From positions 310,001 through 374,000 of the forward strand of contig VZSF01009054.1 of the NCBI GenBank assembly GCA_013398295.1: a stretch of DNA of 64,000 nucleotides, read 5' to 3'. The translations under genes and the position numbers were made by a program. The DNA is from Chionis minor (taxonomy: Eukaryota; Chordata; Aves; Charadriiformes; Chionididae). The stretch's first letter is position 1; every line of letters starts with the position of its first letter. Shown here piece by piece: positions 1-13,715 of this stretch. Under the pieces are notes generated by a model. It saw nothing but the letters and a program-made list of their open reading frames with translations. It did not search any database and was not told where the DNA came from.

Positions 1-1892
1 TTAATTATCTTGCATTTCCCACTTCGTTGGCTCTAATTAACTGACTGTGCTTTGGATTCTCCCCCTCATTTGGGAAGTTTGGATGGATTCTGTAGATACA
101 ACAGTTTTAGAAAGAGACTTCAGAATGCAGCTTGTCAGAAGACTACAGCTCTCTACAGCGTGATTAGTTTCACTTATTGGCTTGACCCAACGCATTTATT
201 CTGCTTAGCTGAAGTCATGCAAATGCTAGATACTGTACTTATTTACATTTGTTTGAACCATTCATCTGGTAAAAGAAAATATTTTTGTTGTGGCAGTTTG
301 ATGGTTTCTCTTTATTCCCTAGTAGTATATTCCATGTTATGTTTTTATTCAAAGTTAATCATGTGATAGCAGGATTTTTTTATTATTTATTTGAGAATAG
401 TTTTGGGTGCTGCGAGGGAAGAAGGAGAGGACCAAGTAAGCGAATGGAAGCTAAAACTTAGAAAAGGATCCTGAGCCAAGAGAGTTAAATTGTGCTTCTT
501 TCTAAGATGTGAAATTGCTTGAAAGTATTTCCATCTAGGGCACAACCTTGGTGTGTTTGCTGGGGCTGTTTTGGAAGATTTTCAATTACTGTATCATGGG
601 TAGATTTTATGGAAGGGAAGTTTTCTTTCTGAAGAACAGAAATTAAATCATAACTGCTTCTTTTGGAACTAATGTGTACTGTGTATCCATGTATTCATAG
701 CTACTGAATTATCCTGCTTCTGTCAATCTCTCTTTCTGTTGCCGTAGTCCCTCAACAAAATAAGAGGACAGATTCAGAGTATTTTGTTTCCTCCAGAGTA
801 AAAAGGAGGCTTCTATCAGCTGGCCAAGAATTTTGATGGGATTAAAGGTTTTTATTGAACAGAGATTAAAACAGAATAAAGTTGCAAAGGTTCTGTGCTT
901 GAAGCAACATTGAATTTATGAATTACATATGCTCTGCCTAAAATTGTCTTTTCTGCTGTCCTTACTCATAGCACCAACATGACTGTCATTGGAAGAAACT
1001 AGAGGGAAAAAACATTTCTTCTTTTTTCTCATTTATTTGTGCAAGTAGCAGCAATTTCTGACTCCTTGAAGGATCACATCCCTGTGTTAGTTAGCCCCAT
1101 CACTTTCTGTCTTCATTTTTTATACAGTAATAGAAAAAGAGGAAGAACTGTATATAAAAGTATGCTGTTAAATCCATAAAAAATTTTGAGAGCGCTTGGC
1201 TGAGTGCGGGGACTGAAACTGCCTTGAAAATGATCTTTAAAAACTGACTTTGTATCCTGCTGAGGATGCAACAAATGCATCAAAGAGGATGAAAAAAAGA
1301 AGCTGGGATAACACAAATTTACTACTTGAACAAAGAAAAATAAACTGTTCCAATACAGTAACTCAAATCCTGGTTGCTTTCCTTAATAGGATGGCTTCAA
1401 TAGGATTTAATTTAGCACTAGCCACACTAAGCTATGGAAAAATGGAGAGCCAGAAAGAAGTGGTTTTGTTTGTTTTTAAATTATTTGGATGAAAATAATC
1501 TGGGAATTTTCGGTTCATGGAGTTTGGCATTAGGTTTGTTTGATGTGGTTTCTGCAGCTCTCAAGACTTCTTGAAATATTTGACTAACAGTGCTTAACTA
1601 AAGCTAGTGGCACCCTAACTGCATTTGCATTTCTGGCATGTTTTTGCAAACTTTTCTTGGTTTAGTGGAAGACTGTCAAGGTCAGTAGCTTGCTAAATGT
1701 CCATATAGTAACTTCAGGGTTCACAACCATGCTCCTAACCGGAAGGGGTGTTACAAGTGTATTACTCTAATGAGAAAGATTAGAAACAAATTGGAATATT
1801 TTTAGATGTTTCACATTTACTTACTGCAGATTCAACAGTGAGTTTAGCCCCAGAGTCAAAGAACAGCATAATAGAGGGACTCGAATGCCTGC

Positions 1893-1965
1893 TCATAGAG
1901 TCATAGAATCATAGAACGTCAGGGGTTGGAAGGGACCTCTTTTCTTTTATAGGTGATCTCTGTAG
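1893..1965 (-). mobile_element. CR1 LINE 3' tail fragment, antisense
   Basis: The segment reads as tcatagartcatagaatcatagaac followed by ggttggaagggacctct. This is the reverse complement of the typical avian CR1 3' end, which has a conserved 3' UTR block followed by short ATTCTATG-like terminal repeats. Only about 70 bp remain, as expected for a strongly 5'-truncated CR1. The inner boundary, near 1965, is approximate because similarity fades after the ggacctct block. It cannot code for protein. Confidence 0.8.
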
Positions 1966-2625
1966 AACATGAGGTAAGAAATACTGTCTGGGCTTCTTTG
2001 GGAAGCTTTGCAAGAGCTGATGAATTCATCAGTCCTTTTTATGCAGCTCTACTGGAGGATTTAAATCTTCATGTCTTCAATTTATTAAATTATTATGAGA
2101 AATTCATTCTATTGTTATCAAATTAATTTTTCTTATGCAAGTTTCTATGCTATTTTTGTTATAGAACGGTATTGTCTCCCTGATAACGTTGCCAGTGGGA
2201 AGGAGGGCTTGGACTGCCTCATGTAAATGGCAAATACACGGAGAAAATCACAGTACAAAGAAGTCTTCTCTGCCTATAACTGACATTTCTTGGAAAATGA
2301 GGTCTCTTATGCCTTCTATTATAGTCTGGAGAGACACTTCACTTAGTCCATTAATCTATCTGAAGAGCTTTACTACCTGAGTTCGCCAAATAAATCTATT
2401 CCAAGGCCTACAAAATTTTCAAGTCCAAAAATAATCTGATGATGGGCCTCTTTGAAAAGTTTGACACTGTCAGGGAGTCCTTTTGAAAATCAGACTAGGA
2501 AAATAGCCTAGCATTAGCTCTGTACAATGTGTTATTTTGAACAAATGCGAAGACGCATTAGCATAGTCCTTTCTGTTGTCTGCTATTTTGATAGGCAGTA
2601 TAGAATTACATAAGAGATATATAGA

Positions 2626-2649
2626 TGTGTGTGTGTGTAGAGAGAGAGA
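2626..2649. repeat. TG/AG compound microsatellite
   Basis: About 13 bp of alternating TG is followed directly by about 11 bp of alternating AG. It is short and is likely to vary in length between individuals. Confidence 0.8.
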
Positions 2650-5600
2650 TTTCCTGATTTGGAACCAAAGTTTGCTATGAGCTGCTTTTTGCTGAATGAC
2701 ATGAGAGCTTCTCTTGATGACATTTACACTGTTTTTAACAAAAGAAAAATACTTATTTTAAATTTAAACTGAAATTGGCACTGACATTTGCAAGTTTAAA
2801 TGCAGAGTTGTTAATCTATAAAACCTGGAAGACATTGTGAATTAATTTATAAGAAATTAGTAAAGCAGAAATTTAGTACATTTGTGTTTGGTAGGACACG
2901 GGTACGTTTAATTTAACGTGAGGCGTTCCTTACAGTCTCTAACTGGAGTCTCATATCAGTTTCTATTCTGTTGTGCATAGCATGCTGATTTATTTTTTTG
3001 AAAGCTTAGTTGAAAGGGAGCTGAAAAATTAAACGAGTTCATTGAGTTCATGAAACGGTTCCTCCCATGGTCATGTCTGTGCCTGCTGTGAATAAGGGCT
3101 TCCCGACGTACAGAGCCTTGTCCTGGCATCCAGAGCTGGCAGTGTTTCTCTCTGGTTTGTCACTGCTCTGTAAGATCCTTCCTCTCCTTTGCCCAGTTTA
3201 GTTCAGTGTTTGACCTCCCAGAACTGGTGGTGCTGCAAACACAGGATAACCAGCAATGGGGACAGACCTTTGGGGTGAAGATGGTCTTCTGGAAAGCAGA
3301 GCTAGAGCAGTGGTACAGTGTGGGAGAGCTTTCCTTAAGACAGAGACATTTATTGCCACCCATCATCCAAACTGCTACAGCTACGCTGTTTGGTGCTGGT
3401 GGATTGGCTATAGGACTACTGTCCTAGAGGTACGCACTGCCATTTTAAGGCTGTTTCCCCCAACTCTATACTGGCCTGGGTATTGCACAGTTGCACGCAC
3501 TGGTGGGACCCATCTGCTTGTTCCTTGGCTGAACAATACCCCACAATGGGCTAATTCCTTGGGGTAGGGCAAGCATTGATTGAGAGCTGTGGAAGGTTCA
3601 CGGAAGTGACTTACTGAGGGAAAGATCCACAGTGCATAGCTCTTTAAAAAGACATACTTACTTTCTGCCATAAGGATTAGAGTTTTTCTTCCCAAGACCA
3701 GAAAAGACTCGGACAGCAGTGTGGCTCCTTTGTTCTTTTGGACTTTCTCCTGCCTCAGTTTCCCTCTCCCTCCTGAGTTCACAGTGTTTTTGCAGGATGC
3801 TTGGAATTTCTTGGTGTACACAAGCAAAGTGTTAGCAGACAGTGATTCTTGTGAAACGCCAGAGAGGAGAAGTTTTTAGATACTTGTAATAAATGCTACT
3901 GTTACAGAGGGATTTGGATTAAGGATGCTAATGCATCTCTGAGGATGGAGCACGTCTGTGAACCAAGAGGCTAAGGAATGAGTTGGAAGGTAGGCCTGAT
4001 ATGGATAATAAAAGAGTAGGTTGGAACAGCGTTTATTTCAATAGCAACAAAGTTGTTTAAATATGTATTTTATTTGCATGCGAAGAAACATTAGGAAAAA
4101 CCAGGCCTATGTTTGAAATATAGTACAAATTATTAAATTCAATCACGTACCCGAAACTCATAATGTGAAAATGCAAGCTTGCAGTGAGCAGACTGTTTAA
4201 CTGTACATATGAAACAACAGAAATTCATGACGTCACTGATACTAACCATTGTATTTGATACACAGCACACAGTCTTACCTGTCAAATTCCACTTTTTCAA
4301 TCAAAAGAACTGCCAGTGACTTCAGATGTTTTTTGCAGTAAAGATTAAAAACAAAAAAAGGGAGAATGAAGATGCTTTTGCACATAAAACTTCTCTTCCG
4401 TGAGTCACTTTAAATTTTGAAGGGGCACCAAGAATTCAGGCTTAGGAGCCTCTTGGATAGGAAAACAGGATGCAAAGCATTAATTGTAAGCCATTGATGA
4501 TAAGCCATGGTGCGAACAATATATGTAGCTTGGTGATTTGGTAAATGTCAAAATATTTTCAGAGGAAGGCTCATGTTAACCATATTTCCAGTGTGGAGGA
4601 GCTGCAATGGAGATAACATAATCCAATTTAAAAAGAAAATCTGTGGTTTTGCATTCATTTGTATTTATGCTGATGAGACTACAAAGATGATGAGATCATG
4701 GCAATATTCTCTGGCCTGGGTGGTGGTTGTGAATAACAGAGGTTCTGACTCATGGCACTGGAAGTTACGGAGGTCTTCTCATTTTCTGTGAAATCTATTA
4801 GGAAGTTTGAGAGAGAGAGGTGGGAGAAAGGGCTGTTCTTTGAAGTCATCAGTGTGAAAGGGTATTCCTGCTAGGAGAGATTTTAGTAGGTGTTAGTAGA
4901 GAAGAGACTAGGGAAGTGTGGAAGTGCCGTTGTGTAAATCAGACTAAATCATCTGGATACCCGTAGTTACGGCTGTCACTGATGCGTCACCGAAGGGTGA
5001 CCTCCTACCAGAGTAAGCCTCTTGGTAAATTGACCCTCAGCTCTGATGCAGTGTCTTGTGCACATGCTTTAGTCTATGCCTGTTCATCAAAACACCTAAG
5101 TGTGTGCTTAAATTTGTGCACACAGCTTTGGGATCTAGGAAATTTATTAAGGCCTTGCTGGTGTCAGTGAAGCAATTCTGTGCATGTAGAATAGGGTTGG
5201 CCAAGCTGTGGTTCTTTAGGTGTGCGCGATTCTAGAGAAATTCAGGTGTTGCCCCGCACTGCAACTGTCTCATGACACACTATGTTTCTGATGAGGGCTT
5301 CTAGGACATCTTGAGTGGAAGAAAAGAGCTGCTAGTCTGGCTTTGGTACGAGGCATTTAGCTCTTCTCTGTCAAGAGAAGATAGAAAAGAGTCCCACTTC
5401 TCTGTCACCGTCTCACCACTGCAGACTACAGTCCCATACCGTTGATGATGATTAACAAGACTGTACTCTGCTGATGAACGTAGCAGAGTCTCAAGGAGCA
5501 CAGAAAAGCACTGGATTTGCACCAGGTTTACATTTCACTGTACAGCTGGCTGAGGGCAGACGTTGAACCAGTATTTAAAGCTGCACCATCCTGTCCAAAC

Positions 5601-8600
5601 CCTCTGAGATTAACAAATAATTTCAAACTAGGCCTGTCTCACTTGGCCGCCCTCTCCTCCTCTGAAAGGGCAGCAGTCGGTTAAGAATTAGCATGTAGCA
5701 ATGTGACTTTTCTTTCACAATCAGGCTTTTGCTGTACCATTTCCATCAATTTTGGCTTCCACATTATTCAGCTGTGCACCAGACAACTCTTTTGTTATGT
5801 GCCAATTAACCCAGCTTGATAAATAGTGATTATGCATAATTTATACAGAATAATATTCTTGTTGTTCCCTGTAAATAAGGCACTGGCTTAGCGAAGGGTA
5901 CTGGTCTGTGAATTGCCGTCAGATGGGGTTGTGAAGGTCCAGGAGGCTGGTAGCAAGGCCTCTTAGGACTCGAAGGCAGATGGAAATGATACCAAGAATA
6001 ACACTAGATGGTGGGGGGGGAGAGTGCTTTGGTTTTTGTAAGGAGAGTTGGGATTTTGGTTTTGCAGTTCTGTAGTTTGCTCTTTCAATGTGCTGAACAG
6101 GTCTCTCGGTTCTAGTCCACCTCTCAGTGAAGTCCATGGGAGCTTCTGCGATGACATTGGTGGGTACTTGATTGGACCCCTAAGGAGCATCTTCAAATGA
6201 TTTCCCTGGCTACTCGAGCCAGGTTTTCACAGCCATTCTGTTTCCTCTTGTGTGCTAACTGATCTGAAGTCTCTCAGATTGATAATGTGACAGCAGTGGG
6301 ACAGGAGGAGTGGGTGAGAATTGCATCGCCCCATGAACCTTGAGTAAACCGGGGGAGGAGACGTGGAAATGTGAAATCCAGTCCACCAGTCCAAGACGTA
6401 CTCACAGTGACAGCACTTGCTGGAATATTATTGCAGAGCCTCCAGGAAAGCGTTAGGGACTATTGCTTTGGGTAAACTGGGCTGTCTGTCAGCCAGCACC
6501 ATGCCTGCATAGGTAGAGCCAACTGGAAACCCTCTGGAGCTGGAGGCTGCTTGCGCAGCTGCTGTTTTGGCGGTCTCATCCTCTTTCTCCTTGGACAGCC
6601 TTAAATCCTGGCCTTTACCTCATGGTGAATTTTCAGCGATTCCAGGTGTGCTTGCCATTTTGTCTCTTCTAGCTCATTCTCGGTAATATATCCCCACAGG
6701 CCTATAAATGGCACCACCTCAGCAGACTCAGCTCATCTTTCATCACGCTGCCAGGGCCTTGTTTTGATTTATTGCCTTTCACCACAGTGGCCCAGAATGA
6801 AGTCAACTTCTGAAACCACTTAGGGAAGGATCTGCTGAACAAGCGTACATTTAATAATATGCCTTCGCCTTTTTACTTTCTACATACTGGGATGTTCCAA
6901 TGAAATAAGAAATCCCTTCAGCGTATCGGAGTGCTGGAGACGGCTGCTGCTGATTCCCACTCTGAGGGACAGCGTTGCCTTTAACTGCTGTGCTTCGATT
7001 CAGCCCTGCGTTCTGCCGAACGTCCTCAGCTGTGAAGTGCTGCCGTTCTCTGAGGGGAGTGATTTATTTATTTTTTTCTTCATACCACAAAATGCTTGGT
7101 TTTCCCCTAGCCTGTTGTTTAAAGTAGCGACAAAATATGTGAGATAGATCATCTCTGAAAATTATAGCAATAGCTACTTGGATACTTCCTGGTCTACCAC
7201 ATCTTGTCAAATTCGCTTTAAAACCACTTTTTTGAGCACGTCAGTTTGTTCCAAGGCAGAATACTTAATGTCTTGTGGAACTCTTTATTTCTTTGAATAA
7301 AATTATAGAAACATTTATGATTTTATGTTGCACCATTAAATCTTACTATGTGTTTCTTAGAATATACATATTAATAGAGTATATTGGCTGCCTATAAGTA
7401 AATGGCTTCTAAATTTCCTTGTGTTTTATAACTGAATAACTTTTGAAAGAGAAGGATTTTTCTTTTTTTTTTTTCCTCTGACAAACGTTTTTGGAACAAT
7501 TGCTTCAGAAAATAAGAGATATAGTTACAATCCAAAGTGATCACAGCATACTGGCATAACATACTAGATTAAAAAGAAAAGCCTTACAAATGGCACAACA
7601 GATGGAAATAAGTTATTTAACTTGAGTGTGTGTTACATATTTGTGTTGCATGCACACTGTCCATGTTTCTGCAGAGATTAGTCACGAAACAGGAGTTGGA
7701 GCCTGCGATGTGAAGAACACCAATGATCCCAATGATCATCGTTTGCTGTGAATATATTTAGACTCTCCATGGCTCCCTCACACCTCACACACAAGGTGTC
7801 AGCTTATCTCCCACGCTTCAGGACAGGAGCTCAGTGAACTGCTTTACATCCACACATTAGGTCTCTACCACTCCCTAAACCCAAGGCCAGTGCCTGAACT
7901 CTTCAGCATCCAGGACGGTGGAGCTGCCCATCAGGAGCAGAGCGTTGGCATGGCATGTGCTGCTGTTGTTGGAAAGGCATTGATTATCCTGGAGAAACTG
8001 AGCAGAAACATCTCTTCATCAAAGCACAAAGAGCAGATGCCGATGCCTTTCCATTTCTCTCCAGCAGTGAGTTTAACTGTCTATGAAGCGAAGCCTCTTG
8101 CTGCTCCTCCTTAAGTGTCTCCATCGGTGTCAGGACCATCATAGGCAGCAAGTGGAAGAGCTCACGAGTAACACAAATCCACACCATTTAAATCTGAGTT
8201 CTGCAAGAGTGTCACAAAGTCTTCTAGGAGCTTTTTCTTTTAAACTGTGTGGTGTGTATTTGATGTCTTCCCTTTAAAACCAAAAGGAATTCTGTCTTGT
8301 GAGCAGCTTGTGAGGGTGGTGGGATCAGGATGGAAAGTGGTCTGTTAACAGTAGAAGATTGTGGATTGCCAGGATAGGTTTAAAAATAGAAAATTTGGTT
8401 ATAATTTGTGGCGCCTGATCTGAGAGCTTGAACTCCCCGTTGTAAAGCCACGAGCAAGATAATGTAGTATTCTGATCAGCACATACTTAAGTATAGTCCT
8501 CAAATACCTAACATATTTTTTAAATCATCTTCCTGATAAATCAGTTGATTTGTGTGGCACGTATATATCTCCTCTCACCTTTAATCCATTTTAAGCTTTA

Positions 8601-9273
8601 TACTCCTACTCTGCTTCCCTCAAAGTCCAATAGATTATACTTCAAATTAAACCATGATAATCTGATTTATAGCCTTTCAAAAGAGATATTCTCATAAAAC
8701 TCTGAATCCATGGTGTTTTAAAAAAATCAGTGTGTAACAGTGATCCTAGTTAAACAAAAACTTTTATAATTTGGACCTACAGATAAGAGGCCTGGAAACT
8801 GGGTGGACTGACTCCTAGGTTTCTTCCACCATCAGAAACGTGTTGTAAATAGAGTTGGGTTTTGGTTTTGTTTTTGGGTTTTTTTATGAAAAGTGAAGCA
8901 TACATTATAATTTGATAGGTTTGCAGGACAAGATATTCCTTGTGTTTGCTTTTAATCAAGGTTCTAAGAAATTCTAATCTTTTTATATTTTTTTAGCTTT
9001 GTGGCCAGTAACCTGAAAACAAAGGTAACTCAGACTGCATAATCTTAGCTTTGGAAGCAGGTTCGGAACTAAAGAGTGAGCAAGTAGGGAAGAGCAGCAC
9101 AAGTAGCATAGCCTGTTCCAAGGGGTATGCTCAGGCCACCAGCAGTGTGTCCGCTGACTAGATGAGGAACACCTTTCAGAAAGCTAAGCACAGCTTTCTT
9201 GGGACAATCCAGGTCATGTTCAGCCTCATTTTCTGTCTGTATTACAGCTTGGTGCTCAAAGATGTCCTTGTTA

Positions 9274-9314
9274 TTGATATTTTAAATATGTTAGCTAGTT
9301 TTTTAAAATATCAA
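9274..9314. repeat. AT-rich inverted repeat, 13-bp perfect arms
   Basis: The arm ttgatattttaaa (9274-9286) is matched by its exact reverse complement at 9302-9314, with a 15-bp spacer. The composition is AT-rich, so chance is plausible. There are no flanking direct repeats that I can see to suggest a small transposon. Confidence 0.6.
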
Positions 9315-10602
9315 CGCTTTTATTTGCATATACATCAAATTGGCAGTTTAGGGGCAGAGGGGTTTTGGTCCTGGTTTACCTTAACCGTTATTACAATGAT
9401 GGACAAAGTATATCAGACCTGGATGAACTTCAGCTCCCTTTCTCCGAGTGCTTTCTGAAACTGTGCCTTCCGTCAGCCTTTCTGTCTAAAGGGGTCTGAC
9501 TTCAGATAAGCACTTTTTTCTCACGCGCAGATATTGCAGGTCTGGACAGGTACCTCTTGGCATCGTGGTGTGCATGAGACTCTGTGCTGCTGGTGTTCCT
9601 ACTAGCACTGTTATAGCCTAAGTGGCCTATTTTTATTGTTGCAAGCTGGCATTTTTCATATGCTCATAAAATTCACACAAATGTTTCAGTGTGAAGAGAA
9701 GATCCAGCACGCAGCAAATTCATGTACATTGTTGGGTTTTATTTGACTGTAGTAATATATATAAAGGACAAAATGTGTAAAGCTTAATGAGTCGAATCAT
9801 GTATGTCATAAATAATTGAGCATACTGAAGGAAACCAAGGTTGTGGTAATATATTTGTACAGCACCCAGCACCCAGGAGCTGTAATTATCATCAGGGTTC
9901 CAAAGTCATTCTGAAAAGCAGATAAGAAATAAACACTCATTTAGTAATGTGTGATGGAGTTGTGATGGGGTGACAAAAGTAGTCTTGTATGGGATCTTGA
10001 CCAGAGAGTGTCTGGGGATGCTTGGATCCGGACATTTGTTGTGGATTGCTTTCCGGTAAATGATTTGTAAAATATGAATGGATTAACCCTTATGCTTTTC
10101 ATTTGTAACTTAACAATACCCCTCTCCCAGCGCCTGAATGTACTGGTTTTATTTTATTGGCTCTTTAAAAAGAAATGCAAACTGAAGGAAGTGTATGTGT
10201 TTGAAGAAGGCACTTGGTGGAACGAAGCAAGCTAGGTAGTTCTGTATAAAAAGAACCAGATAAAACACACTGCAGTCATATCACTATGAAAACTGTTGCC
10301 ATAAAGGAAGTAAAACAGTAAATCATAATTTGGTTTTGCACTCTGCTGCAAGATTTTGGGTTGTGGGGTGGTTTTTCTTTTGTTTTGGAGGGGTATTTTA
10401 TGTTTGTCAGGTGTATTGGGTTTGCAAGGCCAGGTTTTGGTAGCCAGGGGGGGAGAAGGGGGAGCTACAGGGGTGGCTTCTGTGAGAAGCTGCTAGAAGC
10501 TTCCCCCATCTCCAATAGAGCCAACACCATCTGGCTCCAAGATGAACCTGCCACTGAACAAAGCTGAGCGCATCCGCGATGGTGGTAGCGCCTCAGGGAT
10601 AA

Positions 10603-10611
10603 TATATTTAA
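10603..10611 (+). promoter_or_regulatory. TATA-like box in the LTR
   Basis: TATATTTAA lies about 190 bp inside the LTR, where an LTR promoter is expected. Present activity is unknown. Confidence 0.45.
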
Positions 10612-10953
10612 GAAGGGGAAAAAGTTGGTGCACAACAGCAATGGCATCCAGAGAGAGGAGGGAGAATGTGTGAGAAGAACAACTCTGAAGACACCCAGGT
10701 CAGTGAAGGAGAGCAAGGAGGTGCTCCGGGTGCCAGAGCGGAGATTCCCCCTGCAGCCTGTGGTGAAGACCATGGTGAGGCAGGTTGTCCCCCTGAAGCC
10801 CGTGGAGGTCCATGGTGGAGCAGATATCTACCAGCAGCCCATGGAGGACCCCATGCCAGGGCAGGCTGACGTGCTCAAAGGAGGTTGTAACCCCATGGAG
10901 AGCCTGCAGTGGAGCAGCCTCCTGGCAGGACCTGTGGCCGCATGGAGGGAGGA

Positions 10954-11157
10954 GCCCACACTGGAGCAGGTTTGCTGGCAGGGCTTGTGGTGCCGTGGGG
11001 GACCCACACTGGAGCAGTCTGTTCCTGAAGGACTGAACCCTATAGAAGGGACCCACACTAAAGCAGTTCCTGAAGAACTGTAGCCTGTGGGAAGGACTCC
11101 CATTGGGGAAGTTCATGGAGGACTGTCTCCCATGGGAGGGACCCCATGCTGGAGCAG
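10954..11157 (+). repeat. Degenerate repeats inside the LTR
   Basis: The unit CCCACACTGGAGCAG recurs at 10954-10969, 11002-11017, 11051-11066 (with CTAAAG in place of CTGGAG) and 11141-11157 (with CATGCTGG). The first three are 48-49 bp apart and the last is about 90 bp further on. This diverged tandem structure explains why both strands stay open for long stretches here. Confidence 0.7.
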
Positions 11158-11217
11158 GGGAAGAGTGTGAGGAGTCCTCCCCCTGAAGAGGAGGGAGTGG
11201 CAGAGACAACATGTGAT

Positions 11218-11659
11218 CCAAAAAGGCCAACAGCATCCTGGCCTGTATCAGGACTAGGGAGGTGGTCCTGTACTGGTGAGGCTGCACCTCGAATACTGTG
11301 TTCAGTTTTGGAACCCTCACTACAAGAAAGACATTGAGATTCTGGACTGTGTCCAGAGAAGGGCAATGAAGCTGGTGAAGGGTGTAGAGAACAAGTCTTA
11401 TGAGGGAACTAGGGTTGTTTAGTCTGGAGACAAGGAGACTCAGGGGAGACCTTATTGCTCTCTACAACTGAAGGGTTATCAAACATTGGAACAGGCTGCC
11501 CCGGGAAGTGGTGGAATTGCTATCCCAGGAGGTATTTAAAAGATGGGTAGATGTGGTGCTTAGGGACATGGTTTAGTGGTGGGTTTTGGCAGTGTTATGT
11601 TGATGGTTGGACTCAATGATCTTAAGGGTCCCTTTCAACCTAGACAATTCTGTGATTCT
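11218..11659 (+). mobile_element. CR1 LINE 3' fragment nested in the LTR
   Basis: The LTR sequence breaks off after ACATGTGAT and resumes at about 11660 with AATTAACTGACC. The 442 bp between matches the end of CR1 ORF2 and its 3' UTR: a stretch from 'ccaacagcatcctggcctgt' to the terminal 'aattctgtgattct'. It is parallel to the last 600 bp of the CR1 at 48050-49310 but shorter by internal deletion. It is 5'-truncated and non-coding. Since it interrupts the LTR, this CR1 inserted after the LTR. Confidence 0.85.
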
Positions 11660-11819
11660 AATTAACTGACCACAACCCCCATTTCCTCACCCCCTGCACC
11701 ACTGGGAGAAGGAGGTAGAGAAATTGGGAGTAAAGTTGAGCCCAGGAAGGAGAGGGATGGGGGGAAGGTGTTTTAAGATTTGGTTTTATTTCCCATTATC
11801 CTACTCTGATGTGATTGGC

Positions 11820-11825
11820 AATAAA
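11820..11825 (+). terminator. Polyadenylation signal AATAAA in the LTR
   Basis: AATAAA lies in the 3' part of the LTR, as expected for the retroviral 3'-end signal, and is in the sense direction of GRIA3. Confidence 0.5.
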
Positions 11826-13695
11826 TTAAATTAATTTCCCTGGGTCGAGTCTGGTTAGCCTGTGACGGTAATTGCTGAATGATTTCTCCCTGTCCTCATC
11901 TCGACTCACGAGCCTTTTGTTATATTTTTTCGCCCCCTGTCCAGTTGAAGAGGGGAGTGATAGAGCGGCTTTGGTGGGCACCTGGCGTCCAGCCAGGGTC
12001 AACCCACCACAGTAAGGGCACATCCTTTATTAGGTAGGATGAGAAATGAGTTTATAGCAAAAATCTCAGGAGGATTTGTATTCACTTCTAAGTTGTGACT
12101 TCCTAGGTTCCATCCCATCTCCAAAAATATTCACTGTTAACTATTTCAGAAATGGTGGTTTTCAGAAATGCTTCTTTTCTCAGCTGAATTTTAAACAACT
12201 CAGTGGAATATTTTTTTCTTGACAGAATTCGGTGTCTTTACAATTTAAAGGTAAAAGCGAGTTTTATTTGCCATAGGTAAATGCAGTTCACTGTTAATTT
12301 TTAATATGATGAGTTTGTCTTTAAAGGAAGCTCTCAAGCCTGATCACCTGGAACCTGCCAAAAGTAGCTCATTCTGCATTTGGGGGCACTGCTGTGCTGA
12401 TCTCCTCAGGCCTCAAGGTAAAAGAGAGAGGTGCCTTTTCCTTCAGTGTATTGAGATGGAAGGGAAAGCAAGCAGTAGAGGCATTGTCAGTCTCTCTTAA
12501 GAGCCTGTGTGCTCACTGTATGAAGTGACGTTAATGATAACCCTTACATTATTACAGCAAGGAAGTAATAGGATGGAGCCTGAGATAGAAACTAGCAACA
12601 GCTCTGAGATACGCTGTGTATTATTCCAGTATAAAATACTCCCATTAGTCTGTTGGCAGAGGCTGGCAGTGAGAATTGTCTGGAATCCAAGACAATTGGC
12701 AGAGGAAAGTGGACGGAATAGAATTATTTCACAGCTGAGGGGAACACAGAACACAAAACCAAGGAACTGGTATGAGCAGCATGCAATAATGTCAGTTGTG
12801 ATTGTCCTCCTACAGTGTCTTTCATCCCAAAGAGCTGTATAATTATCAATAAAGCAGGCCTTACAGTGCTGCTTTGACATAGGTTGATTTTGTCAGACTT
12901 ATTTTGTAAGAAATTGATATGAACAAAGGAGAAATTATTTGTCTATACAAACAGTAATGAAGAAGGAATAGTGTCTGAGGTGTTGTGACCTCCAACCCCT
13001 GACTCCAGAACTGTTGGGTTGTTGCCCCTGGGCAGAAGTACACTGTACACCATGCTTGGGAGCATCCGGCCAACTTTCACAAGTCAGTCGTTAATGATAT
13101 CATCTAGTGGAAATAGTGTATTAAGATCCATCCATTAACACATTCCTTTTGTTGGCTTTATACATTTTTTCTTTAAACAAGCAAAATCCAAACCTAGTTG
13201 TAAATGTTCCTAGTAACACTTTAGTTGTTTATAGTAAAAACTGGAAGGAAAAAAAAAAAGGTGTCAGAGAAGTTTTGACTTTCACTTCCAGGCATTAGAC
13301 AGTAGAAACGTCAGACCCTGTACAACCTTGCTGTGTCAGGAATACTCACAGTCACTAAAAGGTAGAAGAACTAAATACCATTAGAAAGCAAAAAATAAAT
13401 TTTAAAAAGACAGAAAACATCTAATGGCTTGTTTGAAATAGGGCATCTTTTCAGATTCTGGCCTGGAGCATTCCTTGTGTCTAAGTGAAAAAAAAGAAAA
13501 AAAAAGTCACATCTGGTTAATCTTAGCAAATTTCTGTGGTGGGGCTGATTTGACTGGAGGGAGGATGGAACTGCTAGTAAAACACAAGGCTGGGGGTTCA
13601 TTGAGTTACACTGACTTTTAGGATGGCGCAGCTGCTATTCAGTACAGAAACAAAGATTTTTATTTATTTGGGTTTGGGTTGGAATTTTTGATTGC

Positions 13696-13715
13696 TTTTT
13701 TTTTTTTTTTTTTTT
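13696..13715. repeat. T20 homopolymer
   Basis: An uninterrupted run of 20 T. It is likely to vary in length and to be error-prone in sequencing. Confidence 0.9.

Larger units (their letters stand above)
10412..12011 (+). mobile_element. Solo LTR of an avian endogenous retrovirus, split by a CR1
   Basis: The element begins TGTATTGGGTTTGC and ends CAACCCACCACA, the TG...CA ends expected of an LTR. It resembles an LTR family common in birds that I associate with ERVL-like elements; the exact family name is not certain. Without the 442-bp nested CR1 it is about 1.16 kb. A TATA-like box (10603-10611) and an AATAAA signal (11820-11825) place it in the same orientation as GRIA3. The flanks show only an imperfect possible target duplication (gtcag just upstream, gtaag just downstream). 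There are no gag, pol or env sequences beside it, so it is a solo LTR left by recombination. The long open frames through 10625-11320 on both strands follow internal repeats of the LTR and are not genes. Confidence 0.85.

Noticed and set aside
3160..3830. Cluster of open frames on both strands
   Set aside because: No frame resembles a known protein or avian mobile element. Somewhat higher GC content explains the lack of stops.
4228..4235. Perfect palindromic cAMP-response element TGACGTCA
   Set aside because: About one such 8-mer is expected by chance in 64 kb, and it is far from any promoter visible here.
10625..11366. Long overlapping open frames on both strands (206 codons antisense, 152 codons sense)
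   Set aside because: They lie inside a recognisable LTR with diverged tandem units of about 48 bp, which keep several frames open together. No protein family is recognisable.
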